From positions 40,592 through 104,591 of the forward strand of contig NZ_RBZY01000003.1 in NCBI RefSeq assembly GCF_004022425.1: 64,000 nucleotides of DNA, given 5' to 3'. The notes beneath the pieces are model-generated. The model did not search any database. It was given only the letters and a program-made list of their open reading frames with translations, and was not told where the DNA came from. Numbering within the stretch: the stretch's first letter is position 1; the number at the start of each line of letters is the position of its first letter. The DNA is from Microbacterium enclense. GTDB lineage: Bacteria; Actinomycetota; Actinomycetes; Actinomycetales; Microbacteriaceae. A program made the position numbers and the translations under genes. Shown here piece after piece: positions 26,993 through 36,041 of the stretch.

Positions 26993-27586
26993 ATGAGCAG
27001 CTTCAGGATCGGGCCGGTGAGTGTCGAGGTGCTCGATGGTCAGCACTCGATCACGCTCGTTCCGCCGAGCCAGTGGCATGGCGATAGGCAGGAGCGACCC
27101 GCCCACGCCGTGCTCGCCAACCTCAAGGCCGAAGACGGTCTTCGCGCACAGGTCTTGCTTGTCCGCTGGGATGACAGTGACGAGACGTCGCTCGGCTTCG
27201 CGGAGCTTCTCGCAGGCCCGTCGGACTACGAGCGGCTGGAGGACGCCGGAGCGATCTCGCCAAAGCTCGTGGGGGACAAGCTGGTCGCACGGATTCGGGC
27301 GTTGCGCTACGGGAGGGCCGGGCGAGCCACGGGGGCGGCGGTCGAGTGGTCGCAGATCAGCGAATGGGCTGGCGGCGACGCGCAGGCGTTGCTCGCCGCG
27401 CTCGGCGCGACGCGCACGGGAGCGTATGGCGTGCTGCTGCCGAGTGCAACCCGCTTCAAGACCGAGCCGGCCATCGAGGTGCCGCTCTCCGACCCGTCGG
27501 CGTTGTTCGCCGTCTACGCGCTCACGCGCGTCGTGCCGATCATGACCGGCTACGGCAAGGAATCAGTGGAAGGCCCGAACGCATGA
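26993..27586 (+). CDS. unknown protein of HEPN/methyltransferase operon
   Basis: A 197-residue soluble alpha/beta protein. ATG 26993 has GGGGAGGAG upstream and the stop overlaps the next ATG (ATGA at 27583-27586). No catalytic motif is visible. Its place at the head of the operon recalls small accessory proteins (such as BrxA-like ones) in methyltransferase-helicase defence systems, but sequence similarity is not evident to me. Confidence 0.65.
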   Translation: MSSFRIGPVSVEVLDGQHSITLVPPSQWHGDRQERPAHAVLANLKAEDGLRAQVLLVRWDDSDETSLGFAELLAGPSDYERLEDAGAISPKLVGDKLVARIRALRYGRAGRATGAAVEWSQISEWAGGDAQALLAALGATRTGAYGVLLPSATRFKTEPAIEVPLSDPSALFAVYALTRVVPIMTGYGKESVEGPNA

Positions 27587-28653
27587 GCGGCGTCGACGTC
27601 TCTATCGCGCTGCCCGAGGACGAGACGCCTGGCGAACTCATCAAGGGCTACTTCACGCTCATGCGCGCGTTCGGCTGGGATCTCTACGTCACGAGCCACT
27701 TCATGCTGCGGGAGTCGTTGGGATCGCAGTGGTTCGCGGCCCGGATCAGCGAGCTGAAGGACTCGGACCCGAAGAACTGGCGACCCAACCATCGCTTCGA
27801 GCCGCAGGACCCCGGTGTGATCCTCCGCGACTACATCCACGAGCAGGACTCTCCGTATGTGAGCGTGTTCGGCGGGCAGTTCCAGAAGCGGGCCGCGGCG
27901 AAGAAGATCCTCGCCACCAGGAACACCTGGTTCCACTTTGGCGACGATCCGACGACCGCCCAGCTCGTCGAGGCGGCGAAGGTCGTGCGCGGATTCGTGC
28001 AGTCCAGCGGCATGCATATCGCGGGACGCATCGACTCTCTGATCGAGCGGCTGGACGACCTGCGCACCGGACGCTATCCGGCGGACGCAGCGCCGAGCTC
28101 GGATGCAACGGTTCCTGTCGTTGCCGAGACTGTGCCACTGGACACGCCAGAGGACTTGCCGCGCCCGAGTATCGGTGGCACCTGGGTCGGCCCGCTCCCG
28201 GAGTTGCGTTACCGCATAACCCGCGCGGGGGATGTCGTGCACCCCGACACGATGGAATCCGTGCGCTCCAGGGTCACCGGCGACTTCGCCGACAAGGTGC
28301 GTGCCTGGACTGCCGTCGAGCCGCGCGGCCGCGAGCTGTGGATCGACACCGACGGGGCCGTGGGCGGGTTCATCGGCGCGAGCCCGCGCCTGCTTGGCTA
28401 CCTCGGCCCCGACCCGGAGAGTGACATTGCGCGCGGGTTCTTCACCCCGCACTTCTACGCCGTCGAGGGCGACGAGATCGCCGACCTCGACTCCGGCGAA
28501 CGTCGCAAGCAGCCGTTCGCCGGAGGTCTTGCCGACGGCGCGACGCTTCGCGTGACGACCTATGGCGATGTCCTGGTCGTCGGGGACGCCGAAGGCATGG
28601 AGCGGGTGGCGACGGTGACGCCAGCCGAGTGGTTTCCGGGGCACCTCGGATGA
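27583..28653 (+). CDS. Swt1-type HEPN domain protein
   Basis: A 356-residue protein. Residues 1-140 are helical and carry RNTWFH at 113-118, the RxxxxH motif of HEPN ribonucleases, in a setting like the Swt1-family HEPN domain (YFTLMRAFGWDLY... early). Residues 180-356 form a separate beta-rich domain that I do not recognise. It starts and ends in ATGA overlaps with its neighbours. HEPN proteins cleave RNA in many abortive defence systems, so this may be the effector or a regulator of the operon. Confidence 0.7.
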   Translation: MSGVDVSIALPEDETPGELIKGYFTLMRAFGWDLYVTSHFMLRESLGSQWFAARISELKDSDPKNWRPNHRFEPQDPGVILRDYIHEQDSPYVSVFGGQFQKRAAAKKILATRNTWFHFGDDPTTAQLVEAAKVVRGFVQSSGMHIAGRIDSLIERLDDLRTGRYPADAAPSSDATVPVVAETVPLDTPEDLPRPSIGGTWVGPLPELRYRITRAGDVVHPDTMESVRSRVTGDFADKVRAWTAVEPRGRELWIDTDGAVGGFIGASPRLLGYLGPDPESDIARGFFTPHFYAVEGDEIADLDSGERRKQPFAGGLADGATLRVTTYGDVLVVGDAEGMERVATVTPAEWFPGHLG

Positions 28654-31600
28654 GCGCGGAGAGAGCAGGGAACGTGTCGGCATTGCAGCTTGACGGATCG
28701 AGCACGGTCGCGTGGGCGGATGCGCCCGCGGGCGCTGCCGACGCCATCGTCGTCCTCGGCCGGGATGACGCCGGGGCAGGGGCGATCCAGGTCGGTATCG
28801 CCCGCCTGACCGCGCGACCGACGAAGGGCGTGCTCGACGACCTGTGGAAGTCGCGCGGTACGCGGGCTCCGATGGGTTTCATCGTCGCAGCCGTCACCCC
28901 GGATGGCGTCTGGATTCACTATCCGTCCGCGGACGCTCCGCCCATTGGCCCCGTCACGGTCGGTCAGGCCGAGCGTCAGCTCCAGTCCGTGCTGGAGGAG
29001 GGGAACGGGCTCGCTGCTCACGGGCGCATCCGCGCCATTCAGGAGGCGATGTCCTCGGCGGGCACGGACGGCTTCTCCAACCACTTCCTGTTCGCCACCT
29101 ACCACCTGAATCGTGACGTACCTCGCCGCGCCGATTGGGAGTCCGCGGGTCAGAAGGCCACGCCGATCCTGCCCAAGCGCGGCATCGAGCTGGTGGCGGC
29201 GCTCGGGTTCGACGCCGAGCCCGCGGGGACGGAGCGGCTGCTCGTCCTGCGCACATCGAGCGGGCCACGGCGCGCGGTCGCAGTGTTGCTGCGCGACGAC
29301 GAGCACTTCGATCAGAAATCCGCGACCTACCAGCTCACACCCGTGGCGAAGGCGCTGGAGATCGCTGGGCGCGAGGACGTGCCGTGGGTGATCGCGCTTC
29401 GCAAGTCCACTCTGCGGCTTTACCCCGGACGTGACGGCGTGGGTGTCGGCCAGCGTGGCCAGTCCGAGACCTACTTCGAACTGGACCTGGATCTGCTCGC
29501 GCCCGAGCAGGCCGCGTTGCTCACCCTCATCTTCTCCGCCGAGGCGCTCGACGTTGACGGCTCCGCGCAGCAGATCCTCGACGGCTCGGGCAAGTACGCC
29601 GCCGACCTCGGCACGCGACTGCGCGACCGCGTGTACGAAGGCGTGGTGCCTCGGGTTGCGCTGGCCATCGCCGATCAGCTCCCGTCGCTCGGGCTCGCGC
29701 TCGACGCGCACGGACTTCAGACCGCGTACCACCTCACGATGCGCATCCTGTTCCGCCTGCTGTTCCAGGCATACGGGGAGGCTACCGAGCTGCTGCCCGC
29801 GGGCCGCAACGATCACTACGACGCGAACTCGCTTCAGGCGTTCATCACCCGCGAGATCGGCACCGGCCCCGACCAGTTCTCCACCGAGTCGGCAGCGATC
29901 TGGTCGGATCTCACGCAGGTGTGGGACGTCATCTTCCAGGGCAACTCCCGCTGGGAGGTGCCCGCCTACGGCGGCAGCCTGTTCGACCCAGCCACCCAAG
30001 AAGGCGCTCTGCTGTCGCGCGTCAAACTCACCGACAGCGTGATCGGCCCCGCCCTCCAGGAGCTTCTCAGCGAGGAGACCGTCGACCAGACCTGGGGGCC
30101 GGTCGATTTCCGCAGCCTCCAGGTACGTGAGTTCGGCACCATCTACGAGGGCCTGCTCGAATCCAGCCTCTCGCTCGCCGAGCAGGACCTCACCGTCGAC
30201 CGGAACGGCGCATACATCCCCGCGAAGGACGACGATGAGGTCATTGCGCCAGCAGGACGCCCGTACTTCCACTCCGCCTCGGGGGAGCGCAAGGCGACTG
30301 GCTCGTACTACACGCCGAAGATCGTGGTCGACCACCTCATCGAGCGTTCGGTCGAGCCCGCGCTGAAGGCCCATCTCGACCGGGTCAAGACCCTCATGGA
30401 CGAGGGCAAGGAACGCCAGGCCGCCGACGCCTTCTTCGACTTCCGCGTCGCCGACCTGGCGATGGGCTCCGCTCACTTCCTCGTCGCCGCCGTGGACAAG
30501 ATCGAGCGCGGCATGCGCGACTTCCTCACCTCCAACGAAGTGCCCGGTGTCCGCGCCGAACTCGCCCGGCTCGCGGAGAAGGCACGCGAGGCGCTCGGGC
30601 AGGACACCGACGGTGCGAAGGCGATCACCGACGGCCAGCTCCTTCGCCGTCAGGTGGCCCGCCGCTGCATCTACGGCCTCGACATCAACCCGCTCGCCGT
30701 CGAGCTGTCGCAGCTTGCGCTCTGGATTCACACCTTCGTGCCCGGCCTGCCGATGTCGAGCCTCGACCACGGGCTCGTCCTCGCCAACTCCCTCACGGGC
30801 ATTGGCACCATCGACGAGGCGATGAACGCGCTGAAGGCCGACGGCCTGTTCGAGCAGATCATCCGTGAACCGCTAACGGCAGCACGAGACCTCCTCATCG
30901 ACTACGCGAACGCATCCGAAGCCGACAAGTCCGAAGTCGCCGCGGGTGCCGAGATGCTAGCGAAAGCGCGAGACGCCGCCGCCCCGGCCAAGGCGATCTT
31001 CGACGTGGCCGTCGCCAAGCGCCTCGGCGTGACGATTGACGAGGCGTGGGATGCCGAGCAGTTCGTCGCACTCGCAGCGATGCGTGAGGTGCGTGAGGCT
31101 GTCGATCCACTCCAGCCCGCGCACATGCCGTATCTCTTCCCCGAGGTGTTCCTTCGTGACCGGCCCGGCTTCGACGTGCTCGTGGGGAACCCGCCGTGGG
31201 ACAAGGTTCGTCACGAACCACAGCAGTTCTGGGTCGTGCGTGACCCCGGCCTCAATACGCTCACCGCAGAGGCGCGGAAGGACCGAATCGAGTGGCTGAG
31301 GAAGAATCGTCCGCTCGACAGTCGCATTGAGACTGAGGCGATTGATCTGAGTGAGCGGCGGACGGCATATTTTTCTGCCGCCTACACCCTGCAAAAGTCG
31401 CAGCACTATGACTTCGCAAAACTCTTCGCGGAGCGGAACTTGGTGCTTGTGCGCGAGGGCGGAGAGGCCGGAGTCGTTCTTCCGCAAGCGCTACTGGTCC
31501 TCGGCGGCTGGGCTCCGATTCGTGAGGCTATGCTCGCGCGTCAGTTGGCCGAAGTAGCTCCGATCCGAAACACCAATGGCTGGGCATTCCCGAATGTGCA

Positions 31601-32618
31601 CGGCCAGATGACGATTGCCTTGGTCGTACTCGGTCCTGGAAGCGGCGTTGCCGTTCGTGCTGCCGCATCGAGCGCCGAAGCGCTCTCGTCGAGAGTTCCG
31701 CCTTTGACCTTGACTGTCTCGGAGCTTTCGGATCTCTCGGAGGAACTGAACGTTCCGTGGTTCGAGCACGAAGAGGATCCGGAAGTCTTCGCGCGGTTGG
31801 CGCGATACCCACGCCTCGGCGGCGGTTTGGGGTGGATAGTCGGTCACGCGGACAGCACTCGATGGGACTTCTCATCTTCTGGCAAGCACGCCGTTCTTGC
31901 GAATCCCTCGCCCACGAGCCCGGTCGACTGGCGCGTGACAATGACTCGTCACGTCGATCGGTGGTTGATGAGTCCAACTGCGGAAGGGAAGTGGATCGGT
32001 GACGTCGCGCGTCTGGCGTCGCTCGACAACGGCGTCCGCAAAGAGGGCGACAGAGTTCTGATCGGTCGAGACCATCCGTCGCTCGTGTATCGCTTCCCGA
32101 CGAACAATGACAACAGCCGCACACTCGTTGCGGCGGCCCTTCCGGCGGAGGGGTGGCTCTTTAGCAAGGGCTACGCGCACGGTGTTCGATTGAGTGAAGA
32201 GGTGGCGACTCGTGATGTGCTTGCGCTTCTTGGCTACTTGAACAGCATCCCCGCAGACTGGTGGGCGAGACGGTTCGTAGACCGCCATCTGGGAAAGCGC
32301 ATCATCGAAGGTCTACCGCTACCGGCATGGGACGAAGCGGACCGTGCTCGTGTGGCGGAGCTCGTTGCCAGCATTCTCATCGCCGGTGGAGTGCACGAGA
32401 TCGCGGGACCACGGCTTGTTCCGGAGTCAGCTACGCCGGGATTGCGAGCAGATGCTGAGGCGGAGATCAATGCGCTGTCGCTTGTAGGGCTGGGCTTGGG
32501 TAGCGTCGAGGCGCTAGCCGTGTTCGACGACTTTGCAGACTCTGTCGCGGCACTCCCGAACAGCACGAGGGAGGCGATCTTGCGCCAGGTTGACTTGATC
32601 GGGGTACGTCATGACTGA
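28650..32618 (+). CDS. large N6-adenine DNA methyltransferase (PglX/DrmMI-like size)
   Basis: A 1,322-residue DNA methyltransferase. It has GSYYTPKIVVDHLIE at 551-565, SAM-binding motif I ADLAMGSAHFLVAA at 601-614, CIYGLDINPLAVELSQLAL at 673-691, and catalytic motif IV VGNPPWDKV at 845-853. The N-terminal 500 residues are unassigned; no PD-(D/E)xK nuclease motif is evident. The C-terminal 470 residues are probably the target-recognition region. Size and companions recall PglX of BREX and the class 1 DISARM methylase, but BREX/DISARM core genes are absent. Base composition after about 31,200 looks lower in GC than upstream. Confidence 0.85.
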   Translation: MSAERAGNVSALQLDGSSTVAWADAPAGAADAIVVLGRDDAGAGAIQVGIARLTARPTKGVLDDLWKSRGTRAPMGFIVAAVTPDGVWIHYPSADAPPIGPVTVGQAERQLQSVLEEGNGLAAHGRIRAIQEAMSSAGTDGFSNHFLFATYHLNRDVPRRADWESAGQKATPILPKRGIELVAALGFDAEPAGTERLLVLRTSSGPRRAVAVLLRDDEHFDQKSATYQLTPVAKALEIAGREDVPWVIALRKSTLRLYPGRDGVGVGQRGQSETYFELDLDLLAPEQAALLTLIFSAEALDVDGSAQQILDGSGKYAADLGTRLRDRVYEGVVPRVALAIADQLPSLGLALDAHGLQTAYHLTMRILFRLLFQAYGEATELLPAGRNDHYDANSLQAFITREIGTGPDQFSTESAAIWSDLTQVWDVIFQGNSRWEVPAYGGSLFDPATQEGALLSRVKLTDSVIGPALQELLSEETVDQTWGPVDFRSLQVREFGTIYEGLLESSLSLAEQDLTVDRNGAYIPAKDDDEVIAPAGRPYFHSASGERKATGSYYTPKIVVDHLIERSVEPALKAHLDRVKTLMDEGKERQAADAFFDFRVADLAMGSAHFLVAAVDKIERGMRDFLTSNEVPGVRAELARLAEKAREALGQDTDGAKAITDGQLLRRQVARRCIYGLDINPLAVELSQLALWIHTFVPGLPMSSLDHGLVLANSLTGIGTIDEAMNALKADGLFEQIIREPLTAARDLLIDYANASEADKSEVAAGAEMLAKARDAAAPAKAIFDVAVAKRLGVTIDEAWDAEQFVALAAMREVREAVDPLQPAHMPYLFPEVFLRDRPGFDVLVGNPPWDKVRHEPQQFWVVRDPGLNTLTAEARKDRIEWLRKNRPLDSRIETEAIDLSERRTAYFSAAYTLQKSQHYDFAKLFAERNLVLVREGGEAGVVLPQALLVLGGWAPIREAMLARQLAEVAPIRNTNGWAFPNVHGQMTIALVVLGPGSGVAVRAAASSAEALSSRVPPLTLTVSELSDLSEELNVPWFEHEEDPEVFARLARYPRLGGGLGWIVGHADSTRWDFSSSGKHAVLANPSPTSPVDWRVTMTRHVDRWLMSPTAEGKWIGDVARLASLDNGVRKEGDRVLIGRDHPSLVYRFPTNNDNSRTLVAAALPAEGWLFSKGYAHGVRLSEEVATRDVLALLGYLNSIPADWWARRFVDRHLGKRIIEGLPLPAWDEADRARVAELVASILIAGGVHEIAGPRLVPESATPGLRADAEAEINALSLVGLGLGSVEALAVFDDFADSVAALPNSTREAILRQVDLIGVRHD

Positions 32619-35600
32619 CCAGCTCCCCGTCTTTGCGACGAACCGGATTGCGCCGCCAATGACGGTGCGCGAGGAGGTGCGTCGCCTGTTCCGGGTGAAC
32701 CGGGAGGCTCTTGCGGTGCCGCCGAGCGCGGCGATCGCGACGGCCTACGTCAACCCTGCGGGCTTCTTGCTGCTCGCCGACGAGCTGGAGAAGCTGCCGC
32801 GCATCCGCATCCTGCTCGGCGCTGATCCGCTGCCTGATCCGTTGCTGCCGGTGGACGCCGACGCGACGCTCCAGAAGCGGCTTGATGCGGCGCTGACCGA
32901 TCATGTGCGCTGGCTGAAGGCGGAGCGCGACGCGCTCGGCTTCGAGCTGAAGGCAACGCAGTCGGCGAAGCACCTCGTGGCGTGGCTGCGTGCGGCTGAC
33001 GAACGTGGCGAGCCGGTCGTGGAGATCCGCCGCTACACGGGCGGGTTCCTGCACGGCAAAGCGTTCATCAGCCACCATCCGACGCATCCTGCCTATCTCG
33101 CGGGGTCGTCGAATCTGACCTACGCGGGGCTCACGCGCAACGCGGAGCTGAACGTGGGCGCGTCCGGTCAGCACGGGTCGACGCCTCAGGTCATCGACTG
33201 GTTCGAGGAGTGCTGGTCGGACTCCGAAGCCTTCGACCTCGCCGGGCTGTACGAGCCGCTGTGGGCCGAGCACACGCCGTGGAGCGTGTTCCTCCGCATG
33301 CTGCTCGCCCGATACGGCGAGCACCTCGATGATGAGCAGGCCGGTCCCACGAGATTCGAGCTGACCCGGTTCCAGGCCGACGGCGTGAAGCGGATGCGTC
33401 GGCTGCTGGACGAGATCGGGGGCGTGCTCGTTGCCGACGAGGTGGGGCTCGGCAAGACATTCCTCGCGCTCGAAGTGATCGCCGCGGCCACGGAGGAGCA
33501 GCGGCAGCGTGTGCTGGTCGCGGCTCCCGCCGCGCTGAAGGCATCGGTGTGGGACCCCGTGCTGGAGCGGTATGACATCTCCCGCCGAGTCTCGGTGCAC
33601 TCCTACGAGGAGATCCGCAGCCGGATGGACCCCGACCACCCGGAGCACCTCGGCTTCTACGAGCGCGCCGAGGATGCGGCGCTGGTGATCGTGGACGAGG
33701 CGCACAATCTACGGAACGCGGGCGCGGCGCGTTCGGAGGCGCTGGATCGGATCATCCTCGCCGGGCGGCACCCGAAGAAGGTCGTGCTGCTGACCGCGAC
33801 GCCGGTGAACAACTCGCTCATCGACCTTGAGACTCTGGTCAAGTACTTCATCCGTGACGATGCGCGCTTCGCCTCCATCGGCATCCCGTCGATCCGCAAG
33901 TACATCCGCGATGCGCAGGCGCTCGATCCCGAGGCGCTCACGCCCGCGCATCTGTTCGACCTGATGGATCAGGTTGCGGTGCGGCGCACCAGGACGTTCG
34001 TCAAGGACAACTATCGCGGCGAGACGATTGCTGGGCCTGGCGGCAAGAAGATCCCGGTCGAGTTCCCCGACGCAGACGTGCGCCGTGTCGATTATCAACT
34101 CGATGAGCCCGGCGAAGGGTTGGTGAACGCGGTCACCTACGCGCTTGATATCCCCGACGATGAAGCGCACGTCGCGTCGTTCAGCGTGCGCCGCGGCGAC
34201 CCAGGGCGGCTTCTGCTCGCACGATACGTTTCCAGCCGGTATCTGAAGTCCGAGGACTTGAACAAGACCGAGGTCTCGAACATGGGGCTGCTGCGCTCCG
34301 CGCTGCTCAAGCGGCTCGAATCCTCGCCGACCGCGCTGGCCGGAACACTCGGCGTGCTCATCCAGACACACGAGGCATTCCTCTCCGCGCTCGGCAAGGG
34401 CACCGTGCTCGTCGGCGGGGCGCTGCGCGACTACGTCAACTCCGAGTCGGAAGACCTTGACGAGATCGTCGCCGGGCTCGACGAGGACGCCGAGCACCAG
34501 GCCACCCCTGCCGCGCTGTACGACGCGGAACTGCTGGCATCCGATGTCGAACGCGACCTCGTGCTGATCCGCCACCTCCAGTCGCTCGCTCAGGCGGCGG
34601 CGCACGACGGCGAGCCGAAAGTCGCGGCGCTCCTGGCCGAGCTGGAGCGGATCGCGGCCGAGGCCGAGAAGCCCGCAGTGACGAACGCCCCCAGCGGCGA
34701 CCGGCGGAAGGTCATCGTCTTCTCCACCTACGCCGACACGATCCGCGACCTTCACGAGCGGCTCACCGACGCGCTTGACGCCGTGCCCGACGGCTCGCCC
34801 CTCGCGGCCTACCGCGGCCGGGTCGCGCCCGCGGTAATCGGAGAGTTCGCCTCGGGCAAGCGCGGCGGAATCGACCAGCCGACCCGCGCGAAGGCGGTCG
34901 CCAACTTCGCGCCTCGCACCGCCGGGCAGCTCCGAGACGACGGCACTCCCGTCGAGGCGGACCTCTACGACGTCCTGCTGACGACCGACGTGATCGCCGA
35001 AGGCGTGAACCTCCAGCAGGCCGCGCACATCGTCAACTATGACCTGCCGTGGAACCCGATGCGCATCGTGCAGCGCCACGGCCGCGTCGACCGCATCGGC
35101 AGCCAGCACAAGTCCATCGAACTCGACGTGTTCTTCCCCGCCGAGCACCTCGACGAGTTCCTCGGGCTGGAGCAGACCCTGATCCGCAAGCTCCGGCAGG
35201 CAGACGCCGCCATCGGCGCGGGGAAGGTGCTCCCAGGGGTTTCGCACTACCCGCCGCAGGAGCACTACGACCCCGACGCGATCGTCGGCGAGATCGAGGA
35301 ACTTATCGAGCAGGGAGGCGGCTCGGCCGCGGGATCGGGGGAGGAGTACCGGCGACGGCTCGCTAACGCGCTTGACGCCGACCAGGCGCTGCGCGGACGG
35401 CTCGAAGACCTGCCCTACGGTATCGGCAGCGGATTCGTGAACCCGGCCGTCGCCGGCCGCGCCTTCGTGTTCTGCATGAAGATGGGCGACACGGGCCACA
35501 TCTGGTTCCGCAACGTGAACGCCGACGACGCCTGGCAGCCCATCGCCGACGAAGACGGGCGCGTCGTGGTCGATGACACCCTGATCTCACTCGTCACCGC

Positions 35601-36039
35601 AGACCCCGGCAAACCCGACAGGCTCAGGTCTCTGCCCGACGAAGCGTTCCGCGCCGCATACGAGGCATGGGCTCTCGCGCAGGAGGATGCGCACGACGAG
35701 TGGATGCGCTCAACCGACCCGAACGCCCTCGCCGCCGAGATCCCGGTGTCCTTCCGCGACGCGCGAGAGGTCATCCTAAACAAGGGCGGCCACCTCGGCG
35801 CGGCGCAGCTCGAGACCATCAAGCGCCTCAACACCGTCCCGACCGCCAAGGCGCGGAAGGCGATGCGAGCCGCGCTGCGCACGCCGGGCAAGCCGGAGGC
35901 CGTCGTAGCCGCGATTGTCCAGGTGCTCGACGGGTTCGGCATCCAGCCTGCCGAGAAGGTCGAACCGCTCCCACCCATCGCCCTCGACGACGTGCGCCTC
36001 ATCGCCTGGATGGCGGTCGAGGGGACGAAGGCGGAGTAG
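32611..36039 (+). CDS. PLD-SNF2 helicase fusion
   Basis: A 1,142-residue protein. The N-terminus has one phospholipase D-type motif: H148-x-K150 in FLHGKAFIS with N168 in GSSNLT, then GLTRNAELN. The SNF2/SF2 helicase follows: VADEVGLGKT at 274-283, VDEAHN at 361-366, TATP, and a C-terminal lobe with HGRVDRIGS (about 823-831). PLD nucleases and SNF2 helicases are separate DrmC/DrmD-type proteins in DISARM, fused here. It overlaps the methyltransferase gene by eight bases. Likely translocates on DNA and may cut or sense it. Confidence 0.85.
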   Translation: MTDQLPVFATNRIAPPMTVREEVRRLFRVNREALAVPPSAAIATAYVNPAGFLLLADELEKLPRIRILLGADPLPDPLLPVDADATLQKRLDAALTDHVRWLKAERDALGFELKATQSAKHLVAWLRAADERGEPVVEIRRYTGGFLHGKAFISHHPTHPAYLAGSSNLTYAGLTRNAELNVGASGQHGSTPQVIDWFEECWSDSEAFDLAGLYEPLWAEHTPWSVFLRMLLARYGEHLDDEQAGPTRFELTRFQADGVKRMRRLLDEIGGVLVADEVGLGKTFLALEVIAAATEEQRQRVLVAAPAALKASVWDPVLERYDISRRVSVHSYEEIRSRMDPDHPEHLGFYERAEDAALVIVDEAHNLRNAGAARSEALDRIILAGRHPKKVVLLTATPVNNSLIDLETLVKYFIRDDARFASIGIPSIRKYIRDAQALDPEALTPAHLFDLMDQVAVRRTRTFVKDNYRGETIAGPGGKKIPVEFPDADVRRVDYQLDEPGEGLVNAVTYALDIPDDEAHVASFSVRRGDPGRLLLARYVSSRYLKSEDLNKTEVSNMGLLRSALLKRLESSPTALAGTLGVLIQTHEAFLSALGKGTVLVGGALRDYVNSESEDLDEIVAGLDEDAEHQATPAALYDAELLASDVERDLVLIRHLQSLAQAAAHDGEPKVAALLAELERIAAEAEKPAVTNAPSGDRRKVIVFSTYADTIRDLHERLTDALDAVPDGSPLAAYRGRVAPAVIGEFASGKRGGIDQPTRAKAVANFAPRTAGQLRDDGTPVEADLYDVLLTTDVIAEGVNLQQAAHIVNYDLPWNPMRIVQRHGRVDRIGSQHKSIELDVFFPAEHLDEFLGLEQTLIRKLRQADAAIGAGKVLPGVSHYPPQEHYDPDAIVGEIEELIEQGGGSAAGSGEEYRRRLANALDADQALRGRLEDLPYGIGSGFVNPAVAGRAFVFCMKMGDTGHIWFRNVNADDAWQPIADEDGRVVVDDTLISLVTADPGKPDRLRSLPDEAFRAAYEAWALAQEDAHDEWMRSTDPNALAAEIPVSFRDAREVILNKGGHLGAAQLETIKRLNTVPTAKARKAMRAALRTPGKPEAVVAAIVQVLDGFGIQPAEKVEPLPPIALDDVRLIAWMAVEGTKAE

Positions 36040-36041
36040 CG

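Noticed and set aside
28560..30770. A 736-codon minus-strand frame within the methyltransferase gene
   Set aside because: Antisense shadow; composition biased and no start region or motif; the plus-strand reading has motifs I and IV.
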